A DNA stretch of 64,000 nucleotides from Bacteroides sp. UBA7333 (GCA_002471195.1 DKPN01000009.1:64813-128812); one strand, 5' to 3'. Counted from the stretch's first letter, positions 43,945-52,277 are shown. Notes: generated by a model not told the origin, from the sequence alone. Program-made: numbers and translations.

Positions 43945-45225
43945 TTATTTATTAAGGGCTTGTTCTATATCAGCTATAATGTCATCTGCGTTTTCGATAC
44001 CTACCGAAAGTCTAATGAGGTCGGGGCGTACACCCGCTTCAATTAATTGTTCATCGGTTAGTTGTCTATGGGTATGACTGGCTGGGTGTAGTACACAAGT
44101 ACGAGCATCAGCTACATGGGTCACAATAGCGACCAAATCTAATGAATCCATAAATCGGATGGAAGTGTCTCTTCCTCCTTTCAAACCAAATGAAATAACA
44201 CCGCATGAACCTTTTGGCATATATTTTTGTGCCAATGAATAGTATTTGTTATTAGGTAATCCGCTATAGTTAACCCATGCTACCTTTTCATTATTTTCAA
44301 GAAATTCGGCTACACTTTGTGCGTTTTTGCAATGTTGCGCCATACGTAAGTGTAACGTTTCTAAGCCTATATTTAATAAAAAAGAGTTTTGTGGGCTAGG
44401 TATGCTTCCCAAATCACGCATTAGTTGTGCTGTTGCTTTGGTAATATAAGCCATTTTACCAAATGATGTGGTATAAGTTAATCCGTGATACGACTCGTCG
44501 GGCGTGCAAAGGCCTGGGAATTTATCAGCATATTTATCCCAATCAAATTTGCCACTGTCCACGATACAACCACCTACGCATGTGGCATGCCCATCCATAT
44601 ATTTGGTTGTAGAATGCACTACTATGTCGGCTCCCCATTCAAATGGACGGCAATTAATAGGTGTTGGGAAAGTGTTGTCGATAATTAATGGTACTCCCTG
44701 GTTCTGAGCAATTCGTGCAAATTTTTCAATGTCAAGTACTTCTAGCGATGGATTTGAAATTGTTTCTCCAAACAAACATTTACTATTTGGTTTGAAAGCA
44801 TTAATAATTTCTTCTTCGGAGGCATCCGGGTTGACGAAACTAACTTCGATGCCTAATTTTTTCATCGTAACCGCAAATAAGTTAAATGTACCCCCATATA
44901 TTGCGGATGAGCAAACAAAATGATCTCCAGCTTGGCAGATATTAAATATTGCATAAAAGTTTGCGGCTTGTCCACTAGATGTAAGCATTGCGGCTACTCC
45001 TCCTTCGAGAGCTGCGATTTTTGCTGCTACAGCGTCATTAGTCGGATTCTGTAATCGAGTATAAAAATATCCGCTATCTTCCAAATCGAATAAACGAGCC
45101 ATTTGCTCGCTAGTATCATATTTGAAGGTGGTGCTTTGATAAATAGGAAGTACGCGTGGATCGCCTTTTTTAGGTTTCCAACCAGCCTGAACACAGAGCG
45201 TTTCCGGTTTAAATTCTTTTGCCAT
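43945..45225 (-). CDS. metY: O-acetylhomoserine sulfhydrylase (aminocarboxypropyltransferase)
   Basis: This PLP enzyme joins O-acetylhomoserine with sulfide to give homocysteine in methionine synthesis. The 426 aa are full length for MetY: LCVQAGWKPKKGDPRVLPIY at the start, YFYTRLQNPTNDAVAAKIAALEGG as two pieces (YFYTRLQNPTND and AVAAKIAALEGG), DNTFPTPINCRPFEWGADIV, and the PLP Lys in VVHSTTKYMDGHAT. The long insertion separating MetY from MetB is present. The 5' leader is short, so no SAM riboswitch fits upstream. Confidence 0.93.
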   Translation of the reverse strand: MAKEFKPETLCVQAGWKPKKGDPRVLPIYQSTTFKYDTSEQMARLFDLEDSGYFYTRLQNPTNDAVAAKIAALEGGVAAMLTSSGQAANFYAIFNICQAGDHFVCSSAIYGGTFNLFAVTMKKLGIEVSFVNPDASEEEIINAFKPNSKCLFGETISNPSLEVLDIEKFARIAQNQGVPLIIDNTFPTPINCRPFEWGADIVVHSTTKYMDGHATCVGGCIVDSGKFDWDKYADKFPGLCTPDESYHGLTYTTSFGKMAYITKATAQLMRDLGSIPSPQNSFLLNIGLETLHLRMAQHCKNAQSVAEFLENNEKVAWVNYSGLPNNKYYSLAQKYMPKGSCGVISFGLKGGRDTSIRFMDSLDLVAIVTHVADARTCVLHPASHTHRQLTDEQLIEAGVRPDLIRLSVGIENADDIIADIEQALNK

Positions 45226-45274
45226 AATGTTATTGAATTTAGAAAATACGTGTCTTTATATAAAGTTAAGTCCA

Positions 45275-45282
45275 CAAATGTA
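45275..45282 (-). promoter_or_regulatory. -7 promoter element of metY
   Basis: Minus-strand TACATTTG lies 50 bases before the metY ATG. Confidence 0.5.
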
Positions 45283-45415
45283 TTGAAAAATATATTATGT
45301 CATTCGTTTTATATGAATAAATGCTAATTAAACTTTTTGTATTGTAAGTTTATGTTAAGTAATAGTGTTAGTATGTTAATTTGTATTTTATTTTTTATTA
45401 AATCAGAGATAATAT

Positions 45416-45445
45416 TTTGACTTATGCCGAAAATCAGTACCTTTG
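45416..45445 (+). promoter_or_regulatory. Promoter of small RNA copy 1
   Basis: TTTG (45416-45419) is followed after 18 bases by TACCTTTG (45438-45445). Initiation is expected near 45451. Confidence 0.65.
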
Positions 45446-45450
45446 TAATG

Positions 45451-45517
45451 TGTTTTTCATAGTATTAGATTTAAGGTTAACAAAAGATTGGCTGTCTGGG
45501 ATAGATAGCCTTTTTTT
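45451..45517 (+). ncRNA. Candidate small RNA, copy 1 of a tandem family
   Basis: A unit of about 67 nt starts after a Bacteroidota promoter and ends in a terminator: GGCTGTCT (45490-45497), loop GGGAT, AGATAGCC, then seven T. The 5' part holds the family block CATAGTATTAG, then TTTAAGGTTAACAA. There is no ORF with a start codon of useful length. Copy 2 at 46287 is identical through the terminator and 15 bases past it, apart from one A insertion and one substitution. It is called a small RNA because promoter, conserved body and terminator are all present. Confidence 0.68.
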
Positions 45518-45693
45518 ATGCCCTAAAGTTTCGAAATTTTCTTTATCACTTATCTATTTTGCGATTGTCTTTGATAATTCTATTGGTTGTATCGATGTGT
45601 TAGATTGATTGACGAAAATACTTTTCTACTCCTGTAATATAAAAAAGATCCCTGCAGTTTATTTAAAAATATTTTCATGATGAGCTGGTTTAT

Positions 45694-45725
45694 TTTGTAT
45701 ATGTGAAACTAACATTCTATATTTG
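45694..45725 (+). promoter_or_regulatory. Promoter of the fourth candidate small RNA
   Basis: TTTG (45694-45697) is followed after 20 bases by TATATTTG (45718-45725), one of the best promoter matches in the window. Confidence 0.65.
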
Positions 45726-45731
45726 TGAATG

Positions 45732-45799
45732 GAATCATGAATAAGGTTTCAATTATTTAAAGAGTGGAGAGTGTCGAATTCTCTGCTCTTTTATTTTTT
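45732..45799 (+). ncRNA. Candidate small RNA, divergent
   Basis: About 68 nt follow a strong promoter and end in a hairpin (AAGAGTGGAGA 45760-45770 with TCTCTGCTCTT 45780-45790, two G-U pairs) and a T-rich tail. The body (TCATGAATAAGGTTTCAATT) recalls the TCATA...AAGGTTAAC block of the three-copy family only weakly. No ORF is seen. It may be a distant member or an unrelated RNA. Confidence 0.5.
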
Positions 45800-45839
45800 A
45801 ATTTCATCCCCTTTTTGAAGAGATATATTGGTTTGAGTA

Positions 45840-45957
45840 CTCAATAATTTAATGAAATAATTCAATAACTTAGCCATATAATTCAATGATTTAGCCACAT
45901 TCTTAGAATATCTTACTGAGATATCACAATAACTCATTAAGGTATTCTAAGTATAAC
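45840..45957. repeat. Phased 21-bp repeat array (locus C)
   Basis: 13-nt cores CTCAATAATTTAA (45840), TTCAATAACTTAG (45861), TTCAATGATTTAG (45882), TTAGAATATCTTA (45903) and TCACAATAACTCA (45924) are separated by 8-nt spacers, so the period is exactly 21. The last part also folds into a hairpin, CTTAGAATATCTTACTGAG (45902-45920) with its inverted copy at 45933-45951, followed by a T-rich tract. The array is preceded by the palindrome TTGAGTACTCAA at 45833-45844. Confidence 0.65.
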
Positions 45958-46201
45958 TTTTTCTATTTTTTAATGTTATAAATGTATAAATATTTTGCTT
46001 TTACCACTTGACAAGTTTTTTGTTTTTATGAATTTCCCATGCGATAATATGTATCATCGACAAAAGCTTATTTTTTGAGAAATAAGTAGCGGATTGTTTT
46101 TTTTGAAATGAATAATGCCGTGATGGAAGTTAGTGTATTCAGAAAAGGTTAAAATAGCCCCAAAGTGTTAATATTAATTCGGTGGGTTGTTAAAATAAAT
46201 A

Positions 46202-46217
46202 GGTTTTGTATTAAACC
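46202..46217. promoter_or_regulatory. Upstream palindrome of small RNA copy 2
   Basis: GGTTTTGTATTAAACC followed by ATGTTATA ends 57 bases before the -7 element of copy 2. The equivalent site of copy 3 is at exactly the same distance, which suggests an activator or repressor site. Confidence 0.5.
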
Positions 46218-46273
46218 ATGTTATATTGCTGTTTAAAATAAGATGTTTTTGTTGCAGATATCGTTTTTAGCTA

Positions 46274-46281
46274 TATATTTG
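46274..46281 (+). promoter_or_regulatory. -7 promoter element of small RNA copy 2
   Basis: TATATTTG, preceded after 19 bases by GTTG at 46251-46254. Confidence 0.62.
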
Positions 46282-46285
46282 CATT

Positions 46286-46354
46286 GTGTTTTTCATAGTA
46301 TTAGATTTAAGGTTAACAAAAAGATTGGCTGTCTGGGATAGATAGCCTTTTTTT
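46286..46354 (+). ncRNA. Candidate small RNA, copy 2 of the tandem family
   Basis: The transcript begins near GTGTTTTTCATAG and shares the family block (CATAGTATTAG, TTTAAGGTTAACAA) and the whole terminator (GGCTGTCT, GGGAT loop, AGATAGCC, T7) with copy 1 at 45451. The near-identity extends to CCCTAAAGTTTCG beyond the terminator, showing a recent duplication of the full unit. Unlike copy 1, its upstream region carries the conserved palindrome shared with copy 3. Confidence 0.68.
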
Positions 46355-46620
46355 ATACCCTAAAGTTTCGTTATTTAATAAACTCTTCTACAAAATTGGG
46401 GATTTGATATTTTTCTAGGATCCTTTTTTTCTTCTTTGCTTGTTTAGGTCTGTTTTCGCACTTATTTTATATGCTTTCATTTTGTTGTTGCGGTTGTTAT
46501 GTATAAATCTTCAATGGTTACGTGTATGCAGGAAGTGTTGGCTTTTTATCCGTAACTATTAGAATGTTGTTAAAATAACTCTGTAATGTTAACTGTTTAA
46601 TGTTAAATGTTAATATGGGT

Positions 46621-46637
46621 GGTTTTATTCTTAAACC
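46621..46637. promoter_or_regulatory. Upstream palindrome of small RNA copy 3
   Basis: GGTTTTATTCTTAAACC followed by GTGTTATA ends 57 bases before the -7 element of copy 3, matching copy 2 in sequence and distance. Confidence 0.5.
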
Positions 46638-46693
46638 GTGTTATAAGATAGTGATAATTAGTATGTATTTGCTGTTTGTTTGCTCTTTGTTTA

Positions 46694-46701
46694 TATATTT
46701 G
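46694..46701 (+). promoter_or_regulatory. -7 promoter element of small RNA copy 3
   Basis: TATATTTG; several TTTG motifs lie upstream (46668, 46675, 46679), none at the ideal spacing. Confidence 0.58.
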
Positions 46702-46705
46702 CATT

Positions 46706-46786
46706 ATGTTTTTTCATAAGTATTAGGTTTTAAGGTTAACAATACAGAAATTAAGGCTGCTCGTGATGAGTAGCCTTAATTTATTT
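46706..46786 (+). ncRNA. Candidate small RNA, copy 3 of the tandem family
   Basis: The 5' block is conserved (TTTTTCATAAGTATTAG, then TTTTAAGGTTAACAA), but the 3' part is new. Its terminator is a 13-bp hairpin (ATTAAGGCTGCTC 46750-46762 with GAGTAGCCTTAAT 46768-46780, 5-nt loop) ending in TTATTT. A constant 5' region with an exchanged terminator points to function in the 5' region. The hairpin may also stop the DUF2231 transcript from the other strand. Confidence 0.65.
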
Positions 46787-46822
46787 AAATACAATTTTTG
46801 TATATGTGTAAACGGTTGCCTT

Positions 46823-47260
46823 TTAATGTAATTGAAGATGAAGTAAATCATTATAGACAAGTGATCCTCCGTAGAAACCAGTTATCGATACCGATATCGC
46901 TGATAATACATAAAATATCCAACCTGCTATTTCGAATAAATGAGTTTGTTTTTTAAAAATATGTTTTGCAATATAGGCGGCAGATGCAATGCACAGTAAG
47001 GTGAGTGTTATCCCGGCAAATGTACTATGGACGTTTTTTGCATGTGCGAGTAGTGGTTCGGTGAAATTGGGTGTAAAGTTATTCCCTGCAATAACAGATA
47101 GTATGGCCGATAAGGTTGCAAAGTATAAAATAAATTCTCCACATGGATAGTGGCATTTGTTAGGAAACCAGAGTCTAAGTGTAGACATCAATACTCCCAA
47201 AAGCGTTAACGCGATTGGAAAGTGCACTAACATAGGATGGATGTGAGCTGTATCAAACAT
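46823..47260 (-). CDS. DUF2231 membrane protein
   Basis: This 145-aa inner-membrane protein has four hydrophobic helices and the family's N-terminal motif HIHPMLVHFPIAL plus a conserved AHAKNVHSTFAGIT stretch. The His residues near helix ends suggest haem or metal binding in the family, but this is not established. Monocistronic, between the small-RNA region and the divergent sppA operon. Confidence 0.82.
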   Translation of the reverse strand: MFDTAHIHPMLVHFPIALTLLGVLMSTLRLWFPNKCHYPCGEFILYFATLSAILSVIAGNNFTPNFTEPLLAHAKNVHSTFAGITLTLLCIASAAYIAKHIFKKQTHLFEIAGWIFYVLSAISVSITGFYGGSLVYNDLLHLQLH

Positions 47261-47503
47261 ATTTATAAAAATTGATTTTTATTTATTAACATGCGAATAT
47301 ATCTACTTGTTCATTAGATTTATAAGAGTGATATTAGCTTTTGTTTATTGGTGTTGTTTATAAAGGTATTTAGTCTGTCGATGTTCTCGTGCGTTTTTTA
47401 TTCTTCATGTTCGTCATTGGCGATAATATTATAATTTCATTTGATTTTATGTGACTAAATGAATTTTAAAACGACATATAAAGAGAATATCAACCTAATT
47501 ATT

Positions 47504-47511
47504 TATCTTTG
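47504..47511 (+). promoter_or_regulatory. -7 promoter element of the sppA operon
   Basis: TATCTTTG lies 45 bases before the sppA ATG. Confidence 0.55.
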
Positions 47512-47556
47512 TTAGCTTTTTATTAACGAAACTAACATTAAACTACGAACTCTGAA

Positions 47557-49338
47557 ATGAAAGATTTTTTTAAATTTACTCTTGCTACTGTTGTGGGATT
47601 AATTCTTACCGGTGTTCTCGTATTTGTTCTTGGAGTAATATCAATTTTTACTATTGTGTCGTCGGCTGAGACGGAAACGATGGTTCGAAAAAACTCAGTT
47701 ATGATACTCGATTTAAATGGAGTATTGAATGAACGGGTTCCAGAAGATTTTTACAGTTTAGTTTCTCAAATCACAGGTGAGAATTCTGGCACTTATGGTT
47801 TAGATGATATATTAGCATCCATAAAAAAAGCAAAAGAACACGATGATGTAAAAGCGATATATATTAAAACTCGTTATCTTCAAACGTCATATGCTTCTTT
47901 GCAGGCCATTCGTAATGCATTAATCGATTTTAAAGAAAGTGGTAAACCGGTTATTGCATATTCTGATATGTATACTCAGGGCATATATTATTTATCAAGT
48001 GTAGCCGATAAAGTATTATTAAATCCTCAAGGTGTTGTCGAATGGAAAGGTCTGTCTGCTTCGCCTATGTTTTACAAAGATATGCTCGAGAAGCTAGGTA
48101 TCGAAATGCAAGTATTTAAAGTAGGTACATATAAATCGGCAGTCGAACCATTCACTTCGACCGAAATGAGTGAAGCTAATCGTGAGCAAGTAACTGCGTT
48201 CTTAGAATCAATATGGGGGCAAATGATAGATGGTGTAGGAAAATCTAGATCTATCTCTAAAGTAGAATTAAATAATTTGGCTGATGAAATGTTGATGTTT
48301 TATCCTGCTGAAAAAACGGTTCAAAGTGGATTGGTTGATACATTGATCTATCAAAATGATGTTCGTGATTACATTAAAAAGATCATTGATGTTGATGAGG
48401 ATTCTAAATTAAGAACTTTGAGTTTATCAGATATGATCCATGTGAAGCGTAATGTTCCGAAAGATAAAAGTGGAGAAATTCTAGCTGTTTATTATGCTTC
48501 TGGTGAAATTGTTGACTATGCTACAGGCGGAATTAATCAAGGTGATGAAATTGTAGGGTCTAAGGTTATAAGAGATTTACGTAAATTGAAAGAAAATGAT
48601 GATGTTAAAGCGGTAGTTCTTCGCGTTAATTCGCCTGGGGGTAGTGCTTTTGCTTCCGAACAAATATGGCATGCCGTAAAAGAGTTAAAAGCTGAGAAAC
48701 CTGTTATTGTATCCATGGGCAATTATGCGGCATCGGGTGGATATTATATTTCTTGTATCGCCGATACCATCGTTGCTGAACCAACAACTCTAACCGGCTC
48801 GATTGGTATTTTTGGAATGTTCCCAAGTGTAAAAGGTTTGGCCAATAAGATCGGATTGTCGTCTAGTACTGTAAAAACAAACACTTATGCCGATTTTGGA
48901 AACATGATGCAACCTTTAAATGCGAATGAAAAGGAGTTAATGCAAATGATGATAACTCGTGGTTATTTTCTATTTGTTGATCGATGTGCCGAGGGGCGTC
49001 ATACCACTCGTGAGGCTATCGAAAAAGTTGCTGAAGGTAGAGTTTGGACGGGCGAAATGGCTAAAGAACTCGGTCTGGTTGATGAATTGGGTGGAATGGA
49101 AAGAGCGATGGAAATAGCTGTAGCAAAAGCTGGATTAGAACGCTATACGGTTAAAAGCTATCCTGCTAAAGAGTCTTTCTTATCTACTCTGATGTCTACT
49201 TCTCCTTCTAATTATATAAAAGCTCAATTGATGAAAACTGAATTGGGTAGCTATTTTAATGAATTTAATATATTAAATAATTTAGAAAAACATTCAATGA
49301 TACAAGCACGTATACCATTTGAGTTGAATGTAAAATAA
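47557..49338 (+). CDS. sppA: Signal peptide peptidase SppA, 67K type
   Basis: This membrane serine protease degrades cleaved signal peptides. The 593 aa have an N-terminal TM segment (about 8-33) and two tandem SppA/ClpP-like domains. The Lys of the dyad is in KVGTYKSAVEPFTSTEMSE (about 192, N domain) and the Ser in GNYAASGGYYISC (about 392, C domain), with the intact NSPGGSA and LTGSIGIFG motifs. It is first of an operon with lpxK, PNP and thiL, 7 bases before lpxK. Confidence 0.94.
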   Translation: MKDFFKFTLATVVGLILTGVLVFVLGVISIFTIVSSAETETMVRKNSVMILDLNGVLNERVPEDFYSLVSQITGENSGTYGLDDILASIKKAKEHDDVKAIYIKTRYLQTSYASLQAIRNALIDFKESGKPVIAYSDMYTQGIYYLSSVADKVLLNPQGVVEWKGLSASPMFYKDMLEKLGIEMQVFKVGTYKSAVEPFTSTEMSEANREQVTAFLESIWGQMIDGVGKSRSISKVELNNLADEMLMFYPAEKTVQSGLVDTLIYQNDVRDYIKKIIDVDEDSKLRTLSLSDMIHVKRNVPKDKSGEILAVYYASGEIVDYATGGINQGDEIVGSKVIRDLRKLKENDDVKAVVLRVNSPGGSAFASEQIWHAVKELKAEKPVIVSMGNYAASGGYYISCIADTIVAEPTTLTGSIGIFGMFPSVKGLANKIGLSSSTVKTNTYADFGNMMQPLNANEKELMQMMITRGYFLFVDRCAEGRHTTREAIEKVAEGRVWTGEMAKELGLVDELGGMERAMEIAVAKAGLERYTVKSYPAKESFLSTLMSTSPSNYIKAQLMKTELGSYFNEFNILNNLEKHSMIQARIPFELNVK

Positions 49339-49345
49339 AATATTA

Positions 49346-50476
49346 ATGAGGGATAGATCTTTTAAGATATATAGAATATTTTATCCTTTGTCATGGGTGT
49401 ATGGCAGTGTGGTAGCATTTAGAAACAAGCTCTTTGATTGGAAGAAACTCCCGTCAAAGAGCTTCGATGTTCCTATTATTTGCATTGGAAATTTGTCGGT
49501 CGGTGGAACCGGAAAAACTCCACATACAGAGTACTTAGTCGAATTGTTGCAAAAGCAATATTCATTAGCGGTACTTAGTAGAGGTTATAAACGTAAAACA
49601 AAGGGGTATCTACTGGCTGATGCGAAGAGTACAGCAGCAATGATCGGAGATGAGCCTTATCAGATATGCAAAAAATATCCGAATGTACGAGTGGCTGTTG
49701 ATGAAAATAGATGTAATGGAGTAGATAAGCTTCTTGAGTTAAACCATCCTCCTGTAGAAGTAATATTGCTTGATGACGCATTTCAACATCGATATGTAAA
49801 GGCCGGCTTAAATATCTTATTGACAGATTATAACCGTTTGTTTTGTGATGATTTAATTCTTCCAGCAGGCCGTTTGCGCGAATCGTCATCGGGTAAACGT
49901 AGAGCGCAGATTGTCATTGTAACTAAATGTCCTAATGATTTAAAACCAATCGATTACAATATCATTGCCAAGCGATTGAACCTTTTTCCGTATCAGCAGT
50001 TATATTTTTCTAGCTTTCACTATGATACACTAAAGGCAGTTTTTCCTAATTCTTTGGAAAATTCTAAATTTGAGGAATTGACGTTATCGCAAATAAAAGA
50101 AAAAGATGTGTTGTTAGTGACAGGTATTGCATCGCCTAAGCCTTTAGTAAAGTTGCTGAATGAGAATGTGCGCAATTTGGATGTTTTATCATTTGATGAC
50201 CATCATGATTTTACGATTCAAGATATGCGGTTGATCAAACAACGTTTTGAAAAGTTAGATATTAAACAGCGTATTATAGTAACTACTGAAAAGGATGTTA
50301 CACGTTTACAAGAACATCCCGGTTTGGACAAAAACTTGAAAGCGTATATATATATGCAACCAATAAAAGTAAAAATATTACAGAATCAACAAAATAGTTT
50401 TAACCAACAAATAAAAGGTTATGTTAGAGAAAATTCAAGAAACAGCTGCATTTTTGAAGTCAAAAATGCATACTAG
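49346..50476 (+). CDS. lpxK: Tetraacyldisaccharide 4'-kinase
   Basis: It phosphorylates the lipid A disaccharide precursor at the 4' position, at the inner membrane. The 376 aa include an N-terminal amphipathic helix, the Walker A CIGNLSVGGTGKTPHTEYL, VILLDDAFQHRYVK (catalytic Asp region) and PAGRLRESSSG. Its last 56 bases overlap the start of the PNP gene in another frame, an unusually long overlap. It is the only LPS gene in the operon. Confidence 0.94.
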   Translation: MRDRSFKIYRIFYPLSWVYGSVVAFRNKLFDWKKLPSKSFDVPIICIGNLSVGGTGKTPHTEYLVELLQKQYSLAVLSRGYKRKTKGYLLADAKSTAAMIGDEPYQICKKYPNVRVAVDENRCNGVDKLLELNHPPVEVILLDDAFQHRYVKAGLNILLTDYNRLFCDDLILPAGRLRESSSGKRRAQIVIVTKCPNDLKPIDYNIIAKRLNLFPYQQLYFSSFHYDTLKAVFPNSLENSKFEELTLSQIKEKDVLLVTGIASPKPLVKLLNENVRNLDVLSFDDHHDFTIQDMRLIKQRFEKLDIKQRIIVTTEKDVTRLQEHPGLDKNLKAYIYMQPIKVKILQNQQNSFNQQIKGYVRENSRNSCIFEVKNAY

Positions 50477-51230
50477 CCCTGAGACGGCTATAATATTGGG
50501 TACCGGTTTAGGTAGTCTTGTGAATGAAATTACTGAAAAGTATGAAATAGAATATAAGGATATCCCTAACTTTCCTGTATCTACTGTAGAAGGGCATAGT
50601 GGAAAGTTGATCTTTGGTAAATTGGGGAATAAAGAAATAATGGCAATGCAGGGACGTTTTCATTATTATGAAGGTTATGATATGAAACAGGTAACATTCC
50701 CTGTGCGTGTAATGCGTGAATTGGGTATTAAAACTCTTTTCGTATCGAACGCTAGTGGTGGAACTAATGCCGATTTTGAAATTGGTGATTTGATGATTAT
50801 TACGGATCATATAAATGCATTTCCTGAACATCCATTACGTGGGAAAAATATTTCATACGGACCTCGCTTCTTAGATATGAGTGAGCCTTATGATAAGGAG
50901 TTGATTCGTCAAGCAAACGAAATTGCAGCTGAAAAAGGTATTAAAGTACAACATGGTGTTTATTTAGGTACACAAGGACCTACTTTCGAAACTCCGGCTG
51001 AATATAAAATGTTCCATATTTGGGGCGCTGATGCAGTTGGAATGTCTACTGTTCCTGAGGTAATTGTGGCTCGCCATTGTGGTATTCGTGTATTTGGTGT
51101 ATCGGTAGTAACCGATTTGGGTGTTGAAGGAAAGATTGTAGAAATTTCGCATGAGGAAGTTCAACAAGCTGCCGATTTGGCTCAACCAAAAATGACAACC
51201 ATCATGCGTGAATTGATCAACCGCTCTTAA
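50421..51230 (+). CDS. Purine-nucleoside phosphorylase (type II, trimeric)
   Basis: It cleaves inosine/guanosine nucleosides with phosphate for purine salvage. The 269 aa show the phosphate loop GTGLGSLV, EGHSGKLIFG, QGRFHYYEGYDM, and the long GTQGPTFETPAEYKMFHIW stretch with VGMSTVPEVIVA. The ATG at 50421 lies inside lpxK and gives the normal N-terminus, MLEKIQETAAFLKSK; the next in-frame ATG (50466) would remove a helix. Cytoplasmic. Confidence 0.92.
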   Translation: MLEKIQETAAFLKSKMHTSPETAIILGTGLGSLVNEITEKYEIEYKDIPNFPVSTVEGHSGKLIFGKLGNKEIMAMQGRFHYYEGYDMKQVTFPVRVMRELGIKTLFVSNASGGTNADFEIGDLMIITDHINAFPEHPLRGKNISYGPRFLDMSEPYDKELIRQANEIAAEKGIKVQHGVYLGTQGPTFETPAEYKMFHIWGADAVGMSTVPEVIVARHCGIRVFGVSVVTDLGVEGKIVEISHEEVQQAADLAQPKMTTIMRELINRS

Positions 51231-51239
51231 TTATAATTT

Positions 51240-52277
51240 ATGCGAACAGAAATTGCAACCCTTGGTGAGTTTGGCTTGATTGATCATCTCACTAAAGGTA
51301 TTGAGTTAAAAAATAAATCATCTCGATATGGTGTTGGCGATGATGCTGCTGTTATAAAATATCCTGCTGTGGATGATGTTCTTGTAACAACCGATTTGTT
51401 GCTTGAAGGGGTGCATTTTGATCTTACATATGTGCCGTTAAAGCATTTAGGGTATAAGGCGGCTATCGTAAATTTCTCTGATATTTATGCCATGAATGGT
51501 AATCCCAAACAAATTACCGTTTCACTTGGTTTATCTAAGCGCTTTAGCGTTGAAGATATGGATGAGCTTTATGCCGGTATTCGTTTAGCATGCGAACAAT
51601 ACGGTGTCGACATCATTGGGGGTGATACTACATCTTCATTTACCGGACTTACTATAAGCATTACATGTATAGGATCGGTCAACAAAAGCAAAGTGGTTTA
51701 CCGCAATGGTGCAAAAGACACTGATTTAATTTGTGTAAGTGGAGATTTGGGTGCAGCCTATATGGGTTTACAATTGCTTGAACGTGAAAAGACTGTTTTT
51801 AAAGGCGAGAAAGATGCACAACCCGATTTTACAGGTAAAGAATATCTGCTTGAAAGACAATTAAAGCCAGAGGCTCGGAAAGATATAATTGAAAAGCTTG
51901 CTGCTGAAAATATTGTACCTACTTCTATGATTGATGTGTCTGATGGTTTATCTTCTGAATTAATGCACATTTGTTCACAAAGTAACGTGGGATGTCGAGT
52001 GTATGAAGAGCATATTCCTATTGATTATCAAACTGCGGTAATGGCTGAAGAGTTTAATATGAACTTAACAACATGTGCCATGAACGGAGGTGAAGATTAT
52101 GAATTATTGTTCACTGTACCAATCACTGAACATGAGAAGGTATCGCAAATGGAAGGCATTAAGCTGATTGGCCATATTACCAAGCCCGAATTAGGAACTG
52201 CTTTGGTTACTCGTGATGGACAAGAGTTTGAGTTAAAGGCTCAAGGTTGGAATCCACTTCATGAAAAAACTGAATAG
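51240..52277 (+). CDS. thiL: Thiamine-monophosphate kinase
   Basis: It phosphorylates thiamine monophosphate to the active cofactor ThDP, which IlvB in this window requires. The 345 aa show GVGDDAAVI, VTTDLLLEGVHFD, the Mg-binding NFSDIYAMNG, IGGDTTSS and MIDVSDGLSSEL. It is last of the sppA operon, 9 bases after the PNP gene, and is followed by a terminator. No TPP riboswitch is seen. Confidence 0.94.
   Translation: MRTEIATLGEFGLIDHLTKGIELKNKSSRYGVGDDAAVIKYPAVDDVLVTTDLLLEGVHFDLTYVPLKHLGYKAAIVNFSDIYAMNGNPKQITVSLGLSKRFSVEDMDELYAGIRLACEQYGVDIIGGDTTSSFTGLTISITCIGSVNKSKVVYRNGAKDTDLICVSGDLGAAYMGLQLLEREKTVFKGEKDAQPDFTGKEYLLERQLKPEARKDIIEKLAAENIVPTSMIDVSDGLSSELMHICSQSNVGCRVYEEHIPIDYQTAVMAEEFNMNLTTCAMNGGEDYELLFTVPITEHEKVSQMEGIKLIGHITKPELGTALVTRDGQEFELKAQGWNPLHEKTE

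Larger units (their letters stand above)
45518..46822. other. Gene-free region holding the small-RNA family
   Basis: From metY to the DUF2231 gene, about 1.6 kb has no protein-coding frame of note. It contains four promoter-terminator units, the phased repeat at 45840-45957, and two copies of an upstream palindrome. The stretch 45960-46190 is AT-rich and shows nothing else recognisable. Confidence 0.6.

Noticed and set aside
45226..45415. SAM riboswitch upstream of metY
   Set aside because: The promoter lies 50 bases before metY, leaving no room, and no known SAM-binding fold was recognised.
45840..45957. CRISPR-like array
   Set aside because: Period is 21 bp with degenerate units; there are no identical repeats, no variable spacers of 30 bp and no cas gene. 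The same holds for the arrays at 14211, 38933 and 56453.
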